Below are positions 27,807 to 36,526 of a stretch of 64,000 nt of DNA, piece by piece. Source of the DNA: Methanococcus voltae (GTDB lineage Archaea; AGJL01; Methanococci; Methanococcales; Methanococcaceae); the NCBI RefSeq assembly GCF_017875395.1, contig NZ_JAGGMO010000003.1:62001-126000 (forward strand), given 5' to 3'. The translations under genes and the position numbers were made by a program. Each line of letters starts with the position of its first letter. Positions within the stretch are counted from its first letter, which is position 1. Under the pieces are notes generated by a model, which was not told where the DNA came from, did not search any database, and saw nothing but the letters and a program-made list of their open reading frames with translations.

Positions 27807-28414
27807 AAAAATAAAATTTTAATGTGTAAATTAACTTTAAGTGTGTAAATCTATGAAAATGTTTTTAAATTATTTTAGGCATGTAAATTTATAAATGAAT
27901 ATTTCGTATCTTTTTAAACTTTTTTGATTTCAAACTTTATAATACTTGGAGGAATATTATAAAATATTAAAGGATAACTTAAAATATCCATTTATTTAAG
28001 TTTTTGTAAATTTATTTAATTTTCTATTTTTTATTTTTTATTTTTTTATATTATCTAGTGTTGTCTAGCTTTCTATTTAGCATATGTATTTATTCTTTGT
28101 ATTCTTTTGAAATAGCAATAGTTTATAGATAAGCATCAGCTTATTGTTCCCATATGGTATGTATATAGAGAGTGTGTTTTAATTAGATAGGTATAGGTTT
28201 TCAATAAGTAGATATAGTACGTTTTAATCTATCTTTGATTATATGGCATAGTTTAGTGTTTCTGTGTAAATTCATTTATACGCATGTCCTATTATGTAAT
28301 GTAATACAACCAATTTATACATAATATATTAAACTAAAATCTATTATAATTCAATAATAGAGGTTTTGTGTAAATATTGTCCTTAATTCATATTTTAATT
28401 ATGATAATACTTTA
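27807..28414. other. About 0.6 kb without a recognisable gene
   Basis: No convincing reading frame, tRNA or G/C-rich RNA gene is visible on either strand. It contains scattered GTGTAAA words and a small tetraloop-type hairpin, ATAAGC-atca-GCTTAT, at 28129-28144. Base composition is less extreme than in other gaps between 28100 and 28280, so a small RNA cannot be excluded. Confidence 0.4.
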
Positions 28415-28786
28415 TTAGAATATTGAACCGATTGCTGATTCAATCGCTCCTACATCGTTATTTTTTTGATTACGGTTGTTTTTATAGTTGTGTTGGTAGT
28501 TGTTGTTTTTAAATTCACTTCTATTTTCACAGTTGTAATCGCAGGTACAGTTTGCATTATTTAAATTGTATTTGTGCTGATAGTTATGATTATAATTATG
28601 ATTATAATTATTTTCATAATTTTGACAACCTTCTGTGCCTGATTGGGTACAATCACAATTTTCAATTTGTAAAGCATTTGTTTTCATTCTTTGACCGTTT
28701 GAATTGTCAAAGCCATTTGCAAAAACTCCTGCAAGGCAAATTGATATGACCAATAAGGACGCTGTAATCTTTGTAAATTTACTCAT
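28415..28786 (-). CDS. Secreted Asn/His/Cys-rich low-complexity protein
   Basis: I do not recognise a family for this 123-residue protein. Residues 1-24 look like a signal peptide (MSKFTK, hydrophobic core, cleavage near VFANG). The mature part has six Cys (CDC, a single C, CTC, a single C) and four spaced His within Asn/Tyr repeats (NHNY, NHNY, QHKY, QHNY). This composition would suit extracytoplasmic metal binding, but that is inference. The leader carries a G/C-rich hairpin, and GGGGGCC replaces the usual GGTG binding site. Isolated gene, minus strand. Confidence 0.6.
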   Translation of the reverse strand: MSKFTKITASLLVISICLAGVFANGFDNSNGQRMKTNALQIENCDCTQSGTEGCQNYENNYNHNYNHNYQHKYNLNNANCTCDYNCENRSEFKNNNYQHNYKNNRNQKNNDVGAIESAIGSIF

Positions 28787-29096
28787 TTATTGGCCCCCGG
28801 GACTTACTCCCGAAGAATACTTGGTTGAAACACTATATTATAAACTCTATTTTATAAATTATTTTTAAAATACACTAAATTTTCAAAAATAATGCTAGAA
28901 ATTGGTTAAAATACAACTAAATCGTTAAGTATATAATATATAAGTTAGTAATTACTTTTAAAAATTAAAAATATAGACTCGTTTCAGTTATTTTGTAATT
29001 TAGAATAGTGGTTTCAAGATTTAAAATTACTCAAAACTCGTTTCAACATAACGTATAAAGTGTATTTCACCCTAAATATGCTGGGAGGTAAATAAA
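28787..29096. other. 310-nt divergent region with G/C-rich leader hairpin
   Basis: It holds the promoters of the secreted Cys/His-rich gene (minus) and the secreted-protein gene at 29097 (plus). At 28798-28815, read on the minus strand, CGGGA-gtaag-TCCCG forms a 5-bp stem with GGGGCC directly after it, 7 nt before the ATG. This is the most G/C-rich short stretch in the neighbourhood. Confidence 0.5.
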
Positions 29097-29732
29097 ATGA
29101 AGAAAATAATTCTTGTAACCTTAATATGCATCATTGCATTTGTTAGTGGAGCAATGATATCTGCCAACATATTATGGAATGTATTTGGAGAGAATCTGGA
29201 TGAAAATTTCAAAGACATTTCACCCCCATATACGGTTGGTAGTGGAGAACTATATGTATCCACAATACCTGGAGATTCTTTAGATGTAGAAATAAAGTAT
29301 GCACTCATAAATATTTCTGAAGAAGACCCTGATAGTGTGGCTTATGATGCACAAGGTAACATACACATCATGAACAAATCGGTTTATGAAAAATTAAATA
29401 AGATGTTGAAAAAAGATGATAAAGAATTAAATTGGGTTTTAGTGCCAGATATTGAATATAGTAAAAATTCATCAGCACATCATATCATATATAGAATTTA
29501 CACCTATGAAGATATAAGTAATTTAAATTTATCAAAACAACAAATGGAAAAAATATTTGAAATTTATCAGTTTGTTTCATTATCTGATGAAGAAATTAAT
29601 CAATTAAACCTATCGAGTGAACAAAAGGAATATTTAAACAACACTGTTCAAAAAAATTTAAATCCTCAAACTCAAAACCATAATGCAAAAGGTTATGGAA
29701 ATACAAAAATGAATAATCAATATAGCAACTAA
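29097..29732 (+). CDS. Membrane-anchored or secreted protein of unknown function
   Basis: The 211-residue protein has an N-terminal hydrophobic segment (residues 4-25), then a soluble part with Asn/Gln-rich ends. No known domain is recognised. Residues ~60-130 look like mixed alpha/beta. Two similar motifs, NLNLSKQQMEKIF and QLNLSSEQKEYL, suggest an internal repeat near the C terminus. The gene is 29 nt upstream of a membrane-anchored HTH gene, so the two probably share a transcript and a task. GGGAGGTAAATAAA precedes the ATG. Confidence 0.6.
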   Translation: MKKIILVTLICIIAFVSGAMISANILWNVFGENLDENFKDISPPYTVGSGELYVSTIPGDSLDVEIKYALINISEEDPDSVAYDAQGNIHIMNKSVYEKLNKMLKKDDKELNWVLVPDIEYSKNSSAHHIIYRIYTYEDISNLNLSKQQMEKIFEIYQFVSLSDEEINQLNLSSEQKEYLNNTVQKNLNPQTQNHNAKGYGNTKMNNQYSN

Positions 29733-29761
29733 CATATTATAAATCATAACTAAGTGGTAAT

Positions 29762-30562
29762 ATGAACAAAAAAGATTTGGCATATGCGGTTATACTAGCA
29801 GGTTCGGTATTCTCCATATCAATTATGCTGTTTTCAAAAGGAATCACTTCCGTTTCAGTAGCCATTGGTAACGGAGACCCTGTAGCAATAGCCACGCCAA
29901 AAATGTATCCGCTTAATGAAGTAATATTGATGTTAGCGCTTTCAGCTATTGCCACGAATTGCTTTTCAAAACTTACCTGCATTGGTGACATTAAATATGA
30001 GCTAATAAAGAGTTTAGATGGTAGAAACCTTAAAACCAGTGAAAATTTAGATGAAGCACAATTTAAAAACAAGAGTACTGTTGAATCACTACCGCTTCAA
30101 ATCGGCGGTGCAGGAACTGTAGGGACTGTAAAAACTGTGGAAAACGAAAATTTGAATTATTTTGAAGAAGAACCTTCACATCTAGAATTTGAAGAAAATG
30201 CCGAATTTGAAAATTTGGAAAATACCAATATTGATAAGAACTTTAACGAAGAATCGGAACCACTACAAACAATTGAAACTGAAAAAGAAGTTGAAAAAGA
30301 AACTAAAAAGGAAATTGAATTTAAAGTCGATGAGAAAAAATTGAAGAATTTAAAAGAAGATGAATTAAAAATATATAATTTATTGTACGATAGTGAAAAT
30401 AAGGAATTACTACAAAATAAAATTGTTTTGGAAACAGGATTTTCAAAAGTAAAAGTTTCGAGAACCATTAGAAAATTAGAATTATATGGGCTGATAGTTA
30501 GAAAACCTTATGGAAATACCAATCGAATATCATTAAAAGGATACGATAAAAACGATATTTAA
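29762..30562 (+). CDS. Membrane-anchored winged-helix transcription regulator
   Basis: This 266-residue protein has two N-terminal membrane helices (residues ~8-28 and ~55-75), with GNGDPVAIATPKMYPLNE as the loop between them. An acidic Glu/Lys/Asn-rich linker (~100-190) leads to a C-terminal winged helix (LYDSENKELLQNKIVLETGF, then SRTIRKLELYGLIVRK). The layout suggests a one-component regulator with its DNA-binding domain in the cytoplasm and a sensing loop outside. The co-transcribed upstream protein may be its partner. GTGGTAAT precedes the ATG. Confidence 0.72.
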   Translation: MNKKDLAYAVILAGSVFSISIMLFSKGITSVSVAIGNGDPVAIATPKMYPLNEVILMLALSAIATNCFSKLTCIGDIKYELIKSLDGRNLKTSENLDEAQFKNKSTVESLPLQIGGAGTVGTVKTVENENLNYFEEEPSHLEFEENAEFENLENTNIDKNFNEESEPLQTIETEKEVEKETKKEIEFKVDEKKLKNLKEDELKIYNLLYDSENKELLQNKIVLETGFSKVKVSRTIRKLELYGLIVRKPYGNTNRISLKGYDKNDI

Positions 30563-30589
30563 AGTAAAAAAATAATTATTTTACTTTAA
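30559..30589. terminator. Bidirectional terminator hairpin shared by convergent genes
   Basis: An 11-bp perfect inverted repeat, arms TTAAAGTAAAA and TTTTACTTTAA, surrounds a 9-nt loop. Stop codons of the plus-strand HTH gene and the minus-strand methyltransferase gene both lie in the arms. On either strand the second arm is T-rich, as expected for a two-way terminator. Confidence 0.6.
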
Positions 30590-31513
30590 CTCATAAATTG
30601 TACTATTTTTTAATCTGGAACGTGTCTTTTTTATGCACGCATTAGCCAATACGGTAGTTGTCTTATTTTTATCTGCATCATTTGAATTGGTGATATCCAA
30701 TAACACTTCACCATAATTTTTAGTAGTAGTATTGCAATCCACAGGACATTGTGAATACATATCAACATTTTCAAATGAGCAAGATAACTTACCACAAACA
30801 TGTAATATCGGATTATAACTTGGTAATCCTTCCATGATTGATTTATATTGTTCAATTATTCTTTTATTAGATATTCCGCTATAATTTTTAAAAATTCTAG
30901 GTCCTACGATATCTAAGGTACCTACAGAATCAGAATAGGATATAATTTTAGCGCCGCTTTTCGCTCCTTCCACCATATAATTTACGATACCGTCTTCAAT
31001 GTAATTTAATAGCTTCTTAGCATTTTCTGGATTTTTTCTAAGTTCTTTATAGAATATTTTAGGATCCATTAATGCAGAAACTACGGTAAAAGGTCCACAA
31101 ATGTTCAATATTACATACTCTCCCGAATTAACTAATTCCTGAGCTGCAGTTATTACGTTATTTATCCTACCTTTTTTCATACTCAAATCTATATCCAAAA
31201 TACTTTCAAAATCAGCCAATTCCTCATTTGAACTTATTAAATACTTATCAACTCTTGGACCGTATTTATTATCGCCCAATTTAATAATTGCACCAAATGC
31301 TTCAGCTTCTATAGTATTACAAAAAGGAAGTCTGCAAAACATGTCTTTTTTAACTTCTTTCATGGCCTTTGATAAGTTAATCATGTCCTGGAGGTTGTTG
31401 TGTGCTTCAGGAAACTTAAAATCACTGGCTATAGAATCAGGTATTGTTTCGAAATTATCACTAATACATTTAAAATCCGAATTTTCTTTATTATTTGTAT
31501 TCATATTATCCAT
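30581..31513 (-). CDS. Degenerate MtaA/UroD-like methyltransferase-family protein
   Basis: The 310-residue protein aligns by eye with the MtaA-like protein at 36527-37594 (shared PEAHNNLQDM, EAEAFGA and NICGPFTVVSALMDP-type segments). It lacks the first ~35 residues of the family and has a shortened C terminus. The Zn-binding His-x-Cys pair is present (LHVCGK, near residue 235), but the third ligand, in the SPACG motif of its neighbour, is missing. It may be inactive, regulatory or altered in activity. It is the most downstream gene of the methyl-transfer locus. GGTGAAATT precedes the ATG. Confidence 0.75.
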   Translation of the reverse strand: MDNMNTNNKENSDFKCISDNFETIPDSIASDFKFPEAHNNLQDMINLSKAMKEVKKDMFCRLPFCNTIEAEAFGAIIKLGDNKYGPRVDKYLISSNEELADFESILDIDLSMKKGRINNVITAAQELVNSGEYVILNICGPFTVVSALMDPKIFYKELRKNPENAKKLLNYIEDGIVNYMVEGAKSGAKIISYSDSVGTLDIVGPRIFKNYSGISNKRIIEQYKSIMEGLPSYNPILHVCGKLSCSFENVDMYSQCPVDCNTTTKNYGEVLLDITNSNDADKNKTTTVLANACIKKTRSRLKNSTIYELK

Positions 31514-31747
31514 AATTTCACCAACTTAAACAATAACGCCATTAATTGTTTAAATTCTAATCTTATACGTATATACTTAAAATTAAGTAAAAAATAAATA
31601 AAAATAAAAATAAAATTTTGGGGTATAATTATGATTTATTTGAATTAATAACATGGGGGGTTGATTTGAAATAATTTAGGGGTTGCTATAATCTTAATTA
31701 ATTTTTAATCAATTTAATCATGTTATATTATTAGCAAATATCATTAA

Positions 31748-33079
31748 TTATAAACCCTTTTCTTTTGAGAAGTACACTGAAACAGTTGCTATTGCCATAC
31801 CTATAGCTAAAGTTAACCATGCTGTTTGGTAACCTGCTATTGTAAAGCCACCTGCTGCTGTTATACCGTAACTTGCAATTATAGCACCACAAACTTGTTG
31901 TAATACTGCACCACCCACGAATGGGAAGAAGTTTAAGATAGCTGTTGAAGTACCTGCAATTGATATTGGGAATAATGATTTTACCTGACCATATGATACA
32001 ACGAAGAAACCACCGAAGAAACCAAATAAGAAGTATAAAACTTGGTAAATCAAAGGATTATCTACGCCAGTTAAAGCCCATATTGCAAACCATAATGCAG
32101 TGTAGAGTACTGTACCAATTATTAATGTCTTTTTTCTTGATTTTAAAACTTTATCTGCTAAGTAACCTGCAACAGGGCATCCAAAGATAAGACCAAGACC
32201 TATAAACATTAAAAGTCCTGCATATGTTAATTTATCCCAGCCTAGTACATCTTGGAAGTATGGGCCTGCCCATAAACCTTGATAAGCCATTAAAGAGCCG
32301 TAGAAGAAGAAGAACCAAATACCTAATGCCCAGAATGATTTTTCTTTAACTACCATTTTCATAGCATCTTTAATACCAATAGTATCTTCAGCTTTAGGTG
32401 CTTCAGCCTTTTGAGTTTCTACAGCTAGTTTTGAAACCTCTTTACCGCTTTCTAAAGCTTCAACTTCTGCTATTGTTGGGAATCCCTTATCTGAAGGTTT
32501 ATCTTTAATGAAAACGTAGGATAAAACTGCCAATAATACTGAAAATCCACCCAATCCTAAGAATACGGTTTGCCAACCTAATGAAGTGTTTAACATAGCT
32601 AAAGGAGCCGCTGCTGATAAAGCACCGATGTTACCTACAGCTAACATCACACCACTTTGTGTTGCAAACTCGTTTTTTCTGAACCAGGTTGCAAGTACCT
32701 TCATAATTGGAATATATACTGCTGCTACACCAATACCAATTAATAATCTACCTAAGATTACCATATTAAAATCTGTTGCTATACCAGTCAATAAAGCACC
32801 AATAGCAGCTACTAAGGTGAATACTGAAACAACCTTTTTAGGTCCATACTTATCTGCCAAAACACCGGAAGGTATCTGCATTAACGCATAAGCATAGAAG
32901 TATACTGAACCTAATAATGCTATTTGTCCAGCACCTACGCCGAAAGTGCTCATTAAATCTCCAGCCATAACTGCAAGAGATGTTCTGTGGAAGTAAACAA
33001 AGAAATAAACTATTGCAAGAACTGCAAACATTACCCATCTGTATTTCATCATTTTAGATATATTTTCTTTCGATAACAT
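31748..33079 (-). CDS. Major facilitator superfamily transporter
   Basis: The 443-residue protein has about twelve membrane helices in two halves. The MFS loop motif ADKYGPKK follows helix 2, and a central hydrophilic loop of ~45 residues (EALESGKEVSKLAVETQKAE) divides the halves. Segment FHRTSLAVMAGDLMSTFG resembles organic-anion and sugar-acid importers. It lies inside the corrinoid methyl-transfer locus on the same strand, so import of the methylated substrate, or export of the demethylated product, is a plausible role. GAGGTACTATT precedes the ATG. Confidence 0.88.
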   Translation of the reverse strand: MLSKENISKMMKYRWVMFAVLAIVYFFVYFHRTSLAVMAGDLMSTFGVGAGQIALLGSVYFYAYALMQIPSGVLADKYGPKKVVSVFTLVAAIGALLTGIATDFNMVILGRLLIGIGVAAVYIPIMKVLATWFRKNEFATQSGVMLAVGNIGALSAAAPLAMLNTSLGWQTVFLGLGGFSVLLAVLSYVFIKDKPSDKGFPTIAEVEALESGKEVSKLAVETQKAEAPKAEDTIGIKDAMKMVVKEKSFWALGIWFFFFYGSLMAYQGLWAGPYFQDVLGWDKLTYAGLLMFIGLGLIFGCPVAGYLADKVLKSRKKTLIIGTVLYTALWFAIWALTGVDNPLIYQVLYFLFGFFGGFFVVSYGQVKSLFPISIAGTSTAILNFFPFVGGAVLQQVCGAIIASYGITAAGGFTIAGYQTAWLTLAIGMAIATVSVYFSKEKGL

Positions 33080-33311
33080 AATAGTACCTCAAAATTGAAT
33101 TAAGCTATGATTAATCAATTTTCGGTTCAATAATTGTTATCACCAAGTCTCTCGTAATTCTATTATATCTAACTAATATATATAATATGGGCATTAGATT
33201 TATTAATAACTAAAAATTGATTAAATTAAAAAATAAAGTAAAAAATAATATAAAAATAATATAAAAATAAGTAAAAAAAATAATATAAGATAATGTAAAG
33301 ATAATATGAAA

Positions 33312-34256
33312 TTAAAAATTAAATAAATCGATGATTTCTTTTTCGTTTAAATCTTTACCAATTATGCAAATTTCAGAAGATTTTTTAGTATTTAAATTTT
33401 CAAGTTCGTAGTTATTTCCAACATAGTTAAATTCTGCATAACGTTGAACTTCTGGATTTTTCTCATCGATGTAATTAATATATCCTTTTCCCCGCATAAT
33501 TAATCCATAATCATTAGATTTTAAAGATTCTACAGCATTTTTAAAAGATTCTACATTTAAAGGATTGTTAAAACTAACTAAAACACTTGAAACGCCTTGC
33601 ATAGCCTTGTGGACATCTCCGATATAAAGTTCTTTTGAAATTGTTTCTTTACTATCATCAATGACTTTTAAAAACTTATCAGAGTCTATATCATCCCAAT
33701 TTTCAGAAATAATTATTGCATTATCATTTGTTTCTTTTAAAGAATTTACAATATTATCTAATTCATTTTGAGTTATATACTGAGATTTACTGATAATTAA
33801 CTTGTCTGCATTCTTTATTTGGTCGTTGAAAAAATCACCGAACAATTCAACTTGATCCAGGTAATTTTCACCATCAATTACAGTAATTGCAGAATTTAAC
33901 GTACAATTATCTTGAATCTCTTTGTTATTATCGTCAAGTACAATCCCAATTATTTGGCTTAAAAGACCCATTCCTGTAGGTTCTACAATGATTCTAGTAG
34001 GTTTCATGTATTCAATGATATTTTTAAGAGATTTTAAAAAGTTTAATTTTAAAGTACAGCAGATACAACCTTTTTCAAGTTCTACAACATCTAAACCTTT
34101 ATCTCTTAAGATATCACCATCGATACCAATATCCCCAAATTCATTCTCTATGATTACAATTCGTTCATTTTCTGTAGATTTAACCAATTTTTGAATAAAT
34201 GTAGTTTTGCCAGAACCCAAATACCCAGATATTACGTCTATTTTTATTTTGTTCAT
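33312..34256 (-). CDS. CobW/COG0523-family GTPase (metal or corrinoid maturation)
   Basis: This 314-residue G3E-family GTPase has the P-loop GYLGSGKTT at residues 11-19, the family metal-binding motif CICC at 64-67 and the downstream VEPTG motif. A C-terminal CobW_C-like region follows (residues ~220-314). Such proteins deliver metals such as Zn or Co or assist cofactor insertion. It begins 64 nt after the RACo-like gene ends, so a role in loading or maintaining the corrinoid or Zn methyltransferases is a reasonable inference. GGGGTGTAAT precedes the ATG. Confidence 0.85.
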   Translation of the reverse strand: MNKIKIDVISGYLGSGKTTFIQKLVKSTENERIVIIENEFGDIGIDGDILRDKGLDVVELEKGCICCTLKLNFLKSLKNIIEYMKPTRIIVEPTGMGLLSQIIGIVLDDNNKEIQDNCTLNSAITVIDGENYLDQVELFGDFFNDQIKNADKLIISKSQYITQNELDNIVNSLKETNDNAIIISENWDDIDSDKFLKVIDDSKETISKELYIGDVHKAMQGVSSVLVSFNNPLNVESFKNAVESLKSNDYGLIMRGKGYINYIDEKNPEVQRYAEFNYVGNNYELENLNTKKSSEICIIGKDLNEKEIIDLFNF

Positions 34257-34320
34257 ATTACACCCCTTAATTTCAAATTAATTTAAATAATTCGTATTTT
34301 AATTTATATTTTATTATACA

Positions 34321-36393
34321 TTATTTGTTAAAATTTAAAGCTTTGATAAATAAGTCTTCATACCCATCTTTCGTAGATAATTCACAATATTTTATTTTAT
34401 TTGCTACGTTTTCCATATTTTTTCTAGAATCTTTAGATAATAAGCACATTAGCGCACCCATTTTGGAAGAATTACCAATGTATCGAACTTTATTCTTTAA
34501 TTCTTTCGGAATTATGCCACTTCCCGCTAAGCTTTCTTCACTCAGGTGTTTTCCAAATTGCCCTGCAACTATAACTTCATCTAAATCTTGCATTGAAACG
34601 TTTAATTCATTTAATAAAGCTTCAAAACCTGATACAATTGCTGCTTTAGCCAATTGTACTTGCCTAATATCGTTTTGAGATATATAGATGTCTTTATGGT
34701 TTGAATTTGGATTAGCGTAAATTAATATGGCTCTTTTGCCATCTTTTTCGATAATACTATTTTTATAAATATCATCTACAGTATTTGGCGATTTTATACG
34801 TCCTGTCTTATTAACTAATCCAACTCTTACGATTTCAGAAATGATATCTAAAATACCGCTACCACAAATTCCCAAAGGTTCACAGTCCCCAATTACTTTT
34901 ATATCCACGTTTAATTCGTTTGTGTCATTAGACTCATTATTGTCAGCTTCTTTGAATTTAAAACCTTCTATTGCACCGTTTGCTGCCCTCATACCACAGC
35001 TAATATTCATACCTTCTAATGCAGGACCGGCTGCACAAGAACATGCAGATAATTCGCCATGATTTGATAAAACTATTTCCCCATTAGTTCCAATGTCGAT
35101 AAATAATACTAATTTATCGGTTTTTTCCAAATCAGATACTTCTACGCCAGCAACTATGTCTGAACCGATGTATCCAGAAACTCCGGGTAAACAATATATG
35201 TTACCAAATTTTGAGATATCAATATTTAAATCGGTTGCTTTCAAATACTTTGAATTTAAGAATATCGGTAAATAAGGGGATTTACCAATGGTTTTGGCAT
35301 CAATATTTAGTAAAAAATGCAACATTGTAGTATTTGCAGATATTATAACTTCGTAAATATATTCTTTAGATATTCCTTGTTTTTTAGCTAAATCGGTTAT
35401 CATTTCATTAATACATGCAATTATACTATCATGTAATAACTTTAGACCTTTTTCATTCTTTTTTGTAAAATCTATCCTTGAAAGTACGTCTAATCCGTAT
35501 TGTTTTTGTGGATTGATTCTACTTTCTGAACAAAGTTCTTTTTCATTTTGTATATCGATTAAAGAAGACACTACAGTAGTTGTTCCAATGTCTATGGCTA
35601 CTCCGTAGCAATTTGAACTAGAATTTAAAATTGAATCCGAATTTAAATCTGAATTTGAATCTATATTTTTTGAGTTATTTTCGTTTAAATTTTCGTTATC
35701 CCGAATTTCTATTCCTAATAAGTTATTTTCTGAAAAAATTACGTCAACAGCTATTTCTGATTCAGGGTTTAAATTTTTAGATAGTAATTCAGACAATCTT
35801 TGTACTGATGTTAAGATACCCAAATCATTTAAATTAAAATGTAATTTATTAACATCTAAACAATATCCATCATTTTTATCCATATTATTAACAGTATCAT
35901 TTAATAATTTTAAAAATATTTCTTCAAAAGTTTTAATATTTTTATTCGTTAAATTTTCAATATCCATCATTTTTAGCGTATCTTTTGTTATAGGACAAGA
36001 TATTTTCATAATGTTTGGATTATAGTTAAATTCTGGGATATATCCATCTGCTAAAATTTTATGGGAGCTACTCTCTTCATTGTTAGATAAATTAGCGTCA
36101 TGTAGTAAATCTACTGTTAAATCATCATAAACATAAGTTAAACAACTTAAACGAACTCCAGAACTTAATTCATCTTCTGAAAGGTATTTTAATTCCTCAG
36201 GGGAAGGTTTTGAAACATTGTTTTCATTTTGATTTAAAATTTTAACTTTACATTTTCCACAAGTTCCGGCACCGCCACATGGACTTTCTACCTTTAAACT
36301 ATTACTTTGGAGAATATTAAGCAGTAATTCACCATTGTAAAATTTTAAAACATTATTTTCAATGTTTGAATTAATTACTGTAATTATTGCCAT
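34321..36393 (-). CDS. RACo-like reductive activator of corrinoid proteins
   Basis: The 690-residue protein has an N-terminal plant-type [2Fe-2S] ferredoxin domain (Cys 39, 45, 48 and 84), a linker region, and an ASKHA ATPase domain from about 262 (DIGTTT at 268-273, later FIDIGTNGE and GSGILD). This is the layout of RACo/RamA-like activators that use ATP to reduce inactive Co(II) corrinoid to Co(I). Residues ~233-262 are a low-complexity Asn/Asp/Ser linker. Its place among the corrinoid methyltransferases agrees with this. RamA itself has a different ferredoxin layout. AGAGGCTTAAA precedes the ATG. Confidence 0.88.
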   Translation of the reverse strand: MAIITVINSNIENNVLKFYNGELLLNILQSNSLKVESPCGGAGTCGKCKVKILNQNENNVSKPSPEELKYLSEDELSSGVRLSCLTYVYDDLTVDLLHDANLSNNEESSSHKILADGYIPEFNYNPNIMKISCPITKDTLKMMDIENLTNKNIKTFEEIFLKLLNDTVNNMDKNDGYCLDVNKLHFNLNDLGILTSVQRLSELLSKNLNPESEIAVDVIFSENNLLGIEIRDNENLNENNSKNIDSNSDLNSDSILNSSSNCYGVAIDIGTTTVVSSLIDIQNEKELCSESRINPQKQYGLDVLSRIDFTKKNEKGLKLLHDSIIACINEMITDLAKKQGISKEYIYEVIISANTTMLHFLLNIDAKTIGKSPYLPIFLNSKYLKATDLNIDISKFGNIYCLPGVSGYIGSDIVAGVEVSDLEKTDKLVLFIDIGTNGEIVLSNHGELSACSCAAGPALEGMNISCGMRAANGAIEGFKFKEADNNESNDTNELNVDIKVIGDCEPLGICGSGILDIISEIVRVGLVNKTGRIKSPNTVDDIYKNSIIEKDGKRAILIYANPNSNHKDIYISQNDIRQVQLAKAAIVSGFEALLNELNVSMQDLDEVIVAGQFGKHLSEESLAGSGIIPKELKNKVRYIGNSSKMGALMCLLSKDSRKNMENVANKIKYCELSTKDGYEDLFIKALNFNK

Positions 36394-36526
36394 TTTAAGC
36401 CTCTAAATGTAGTTATATAGAAAAATTTAAATTAGATATTTAATTATTAAATATCTAAGTATTTTTATTTGATTTTATTTGATTTTATTAGATTTTATTA
36501 GATTCTATTTTTATTATTGTGACATT

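Noticed and set aside
28798-28815. G/C-rich hairpin considered as a SECIS element, given pstK in the window
   Set aside because: It lacks the GAA/A internal loop of archaeal SECIS, and the adjacent gene has no in-frame TGA. It is kept only as a leader hairpin.
31640-31700. G-run (ATGGGGGG and later AGGGG) as a ribosome site for a small gene
   Set aside because: No start codon at proper spacing opens a frame longer than a few codons.
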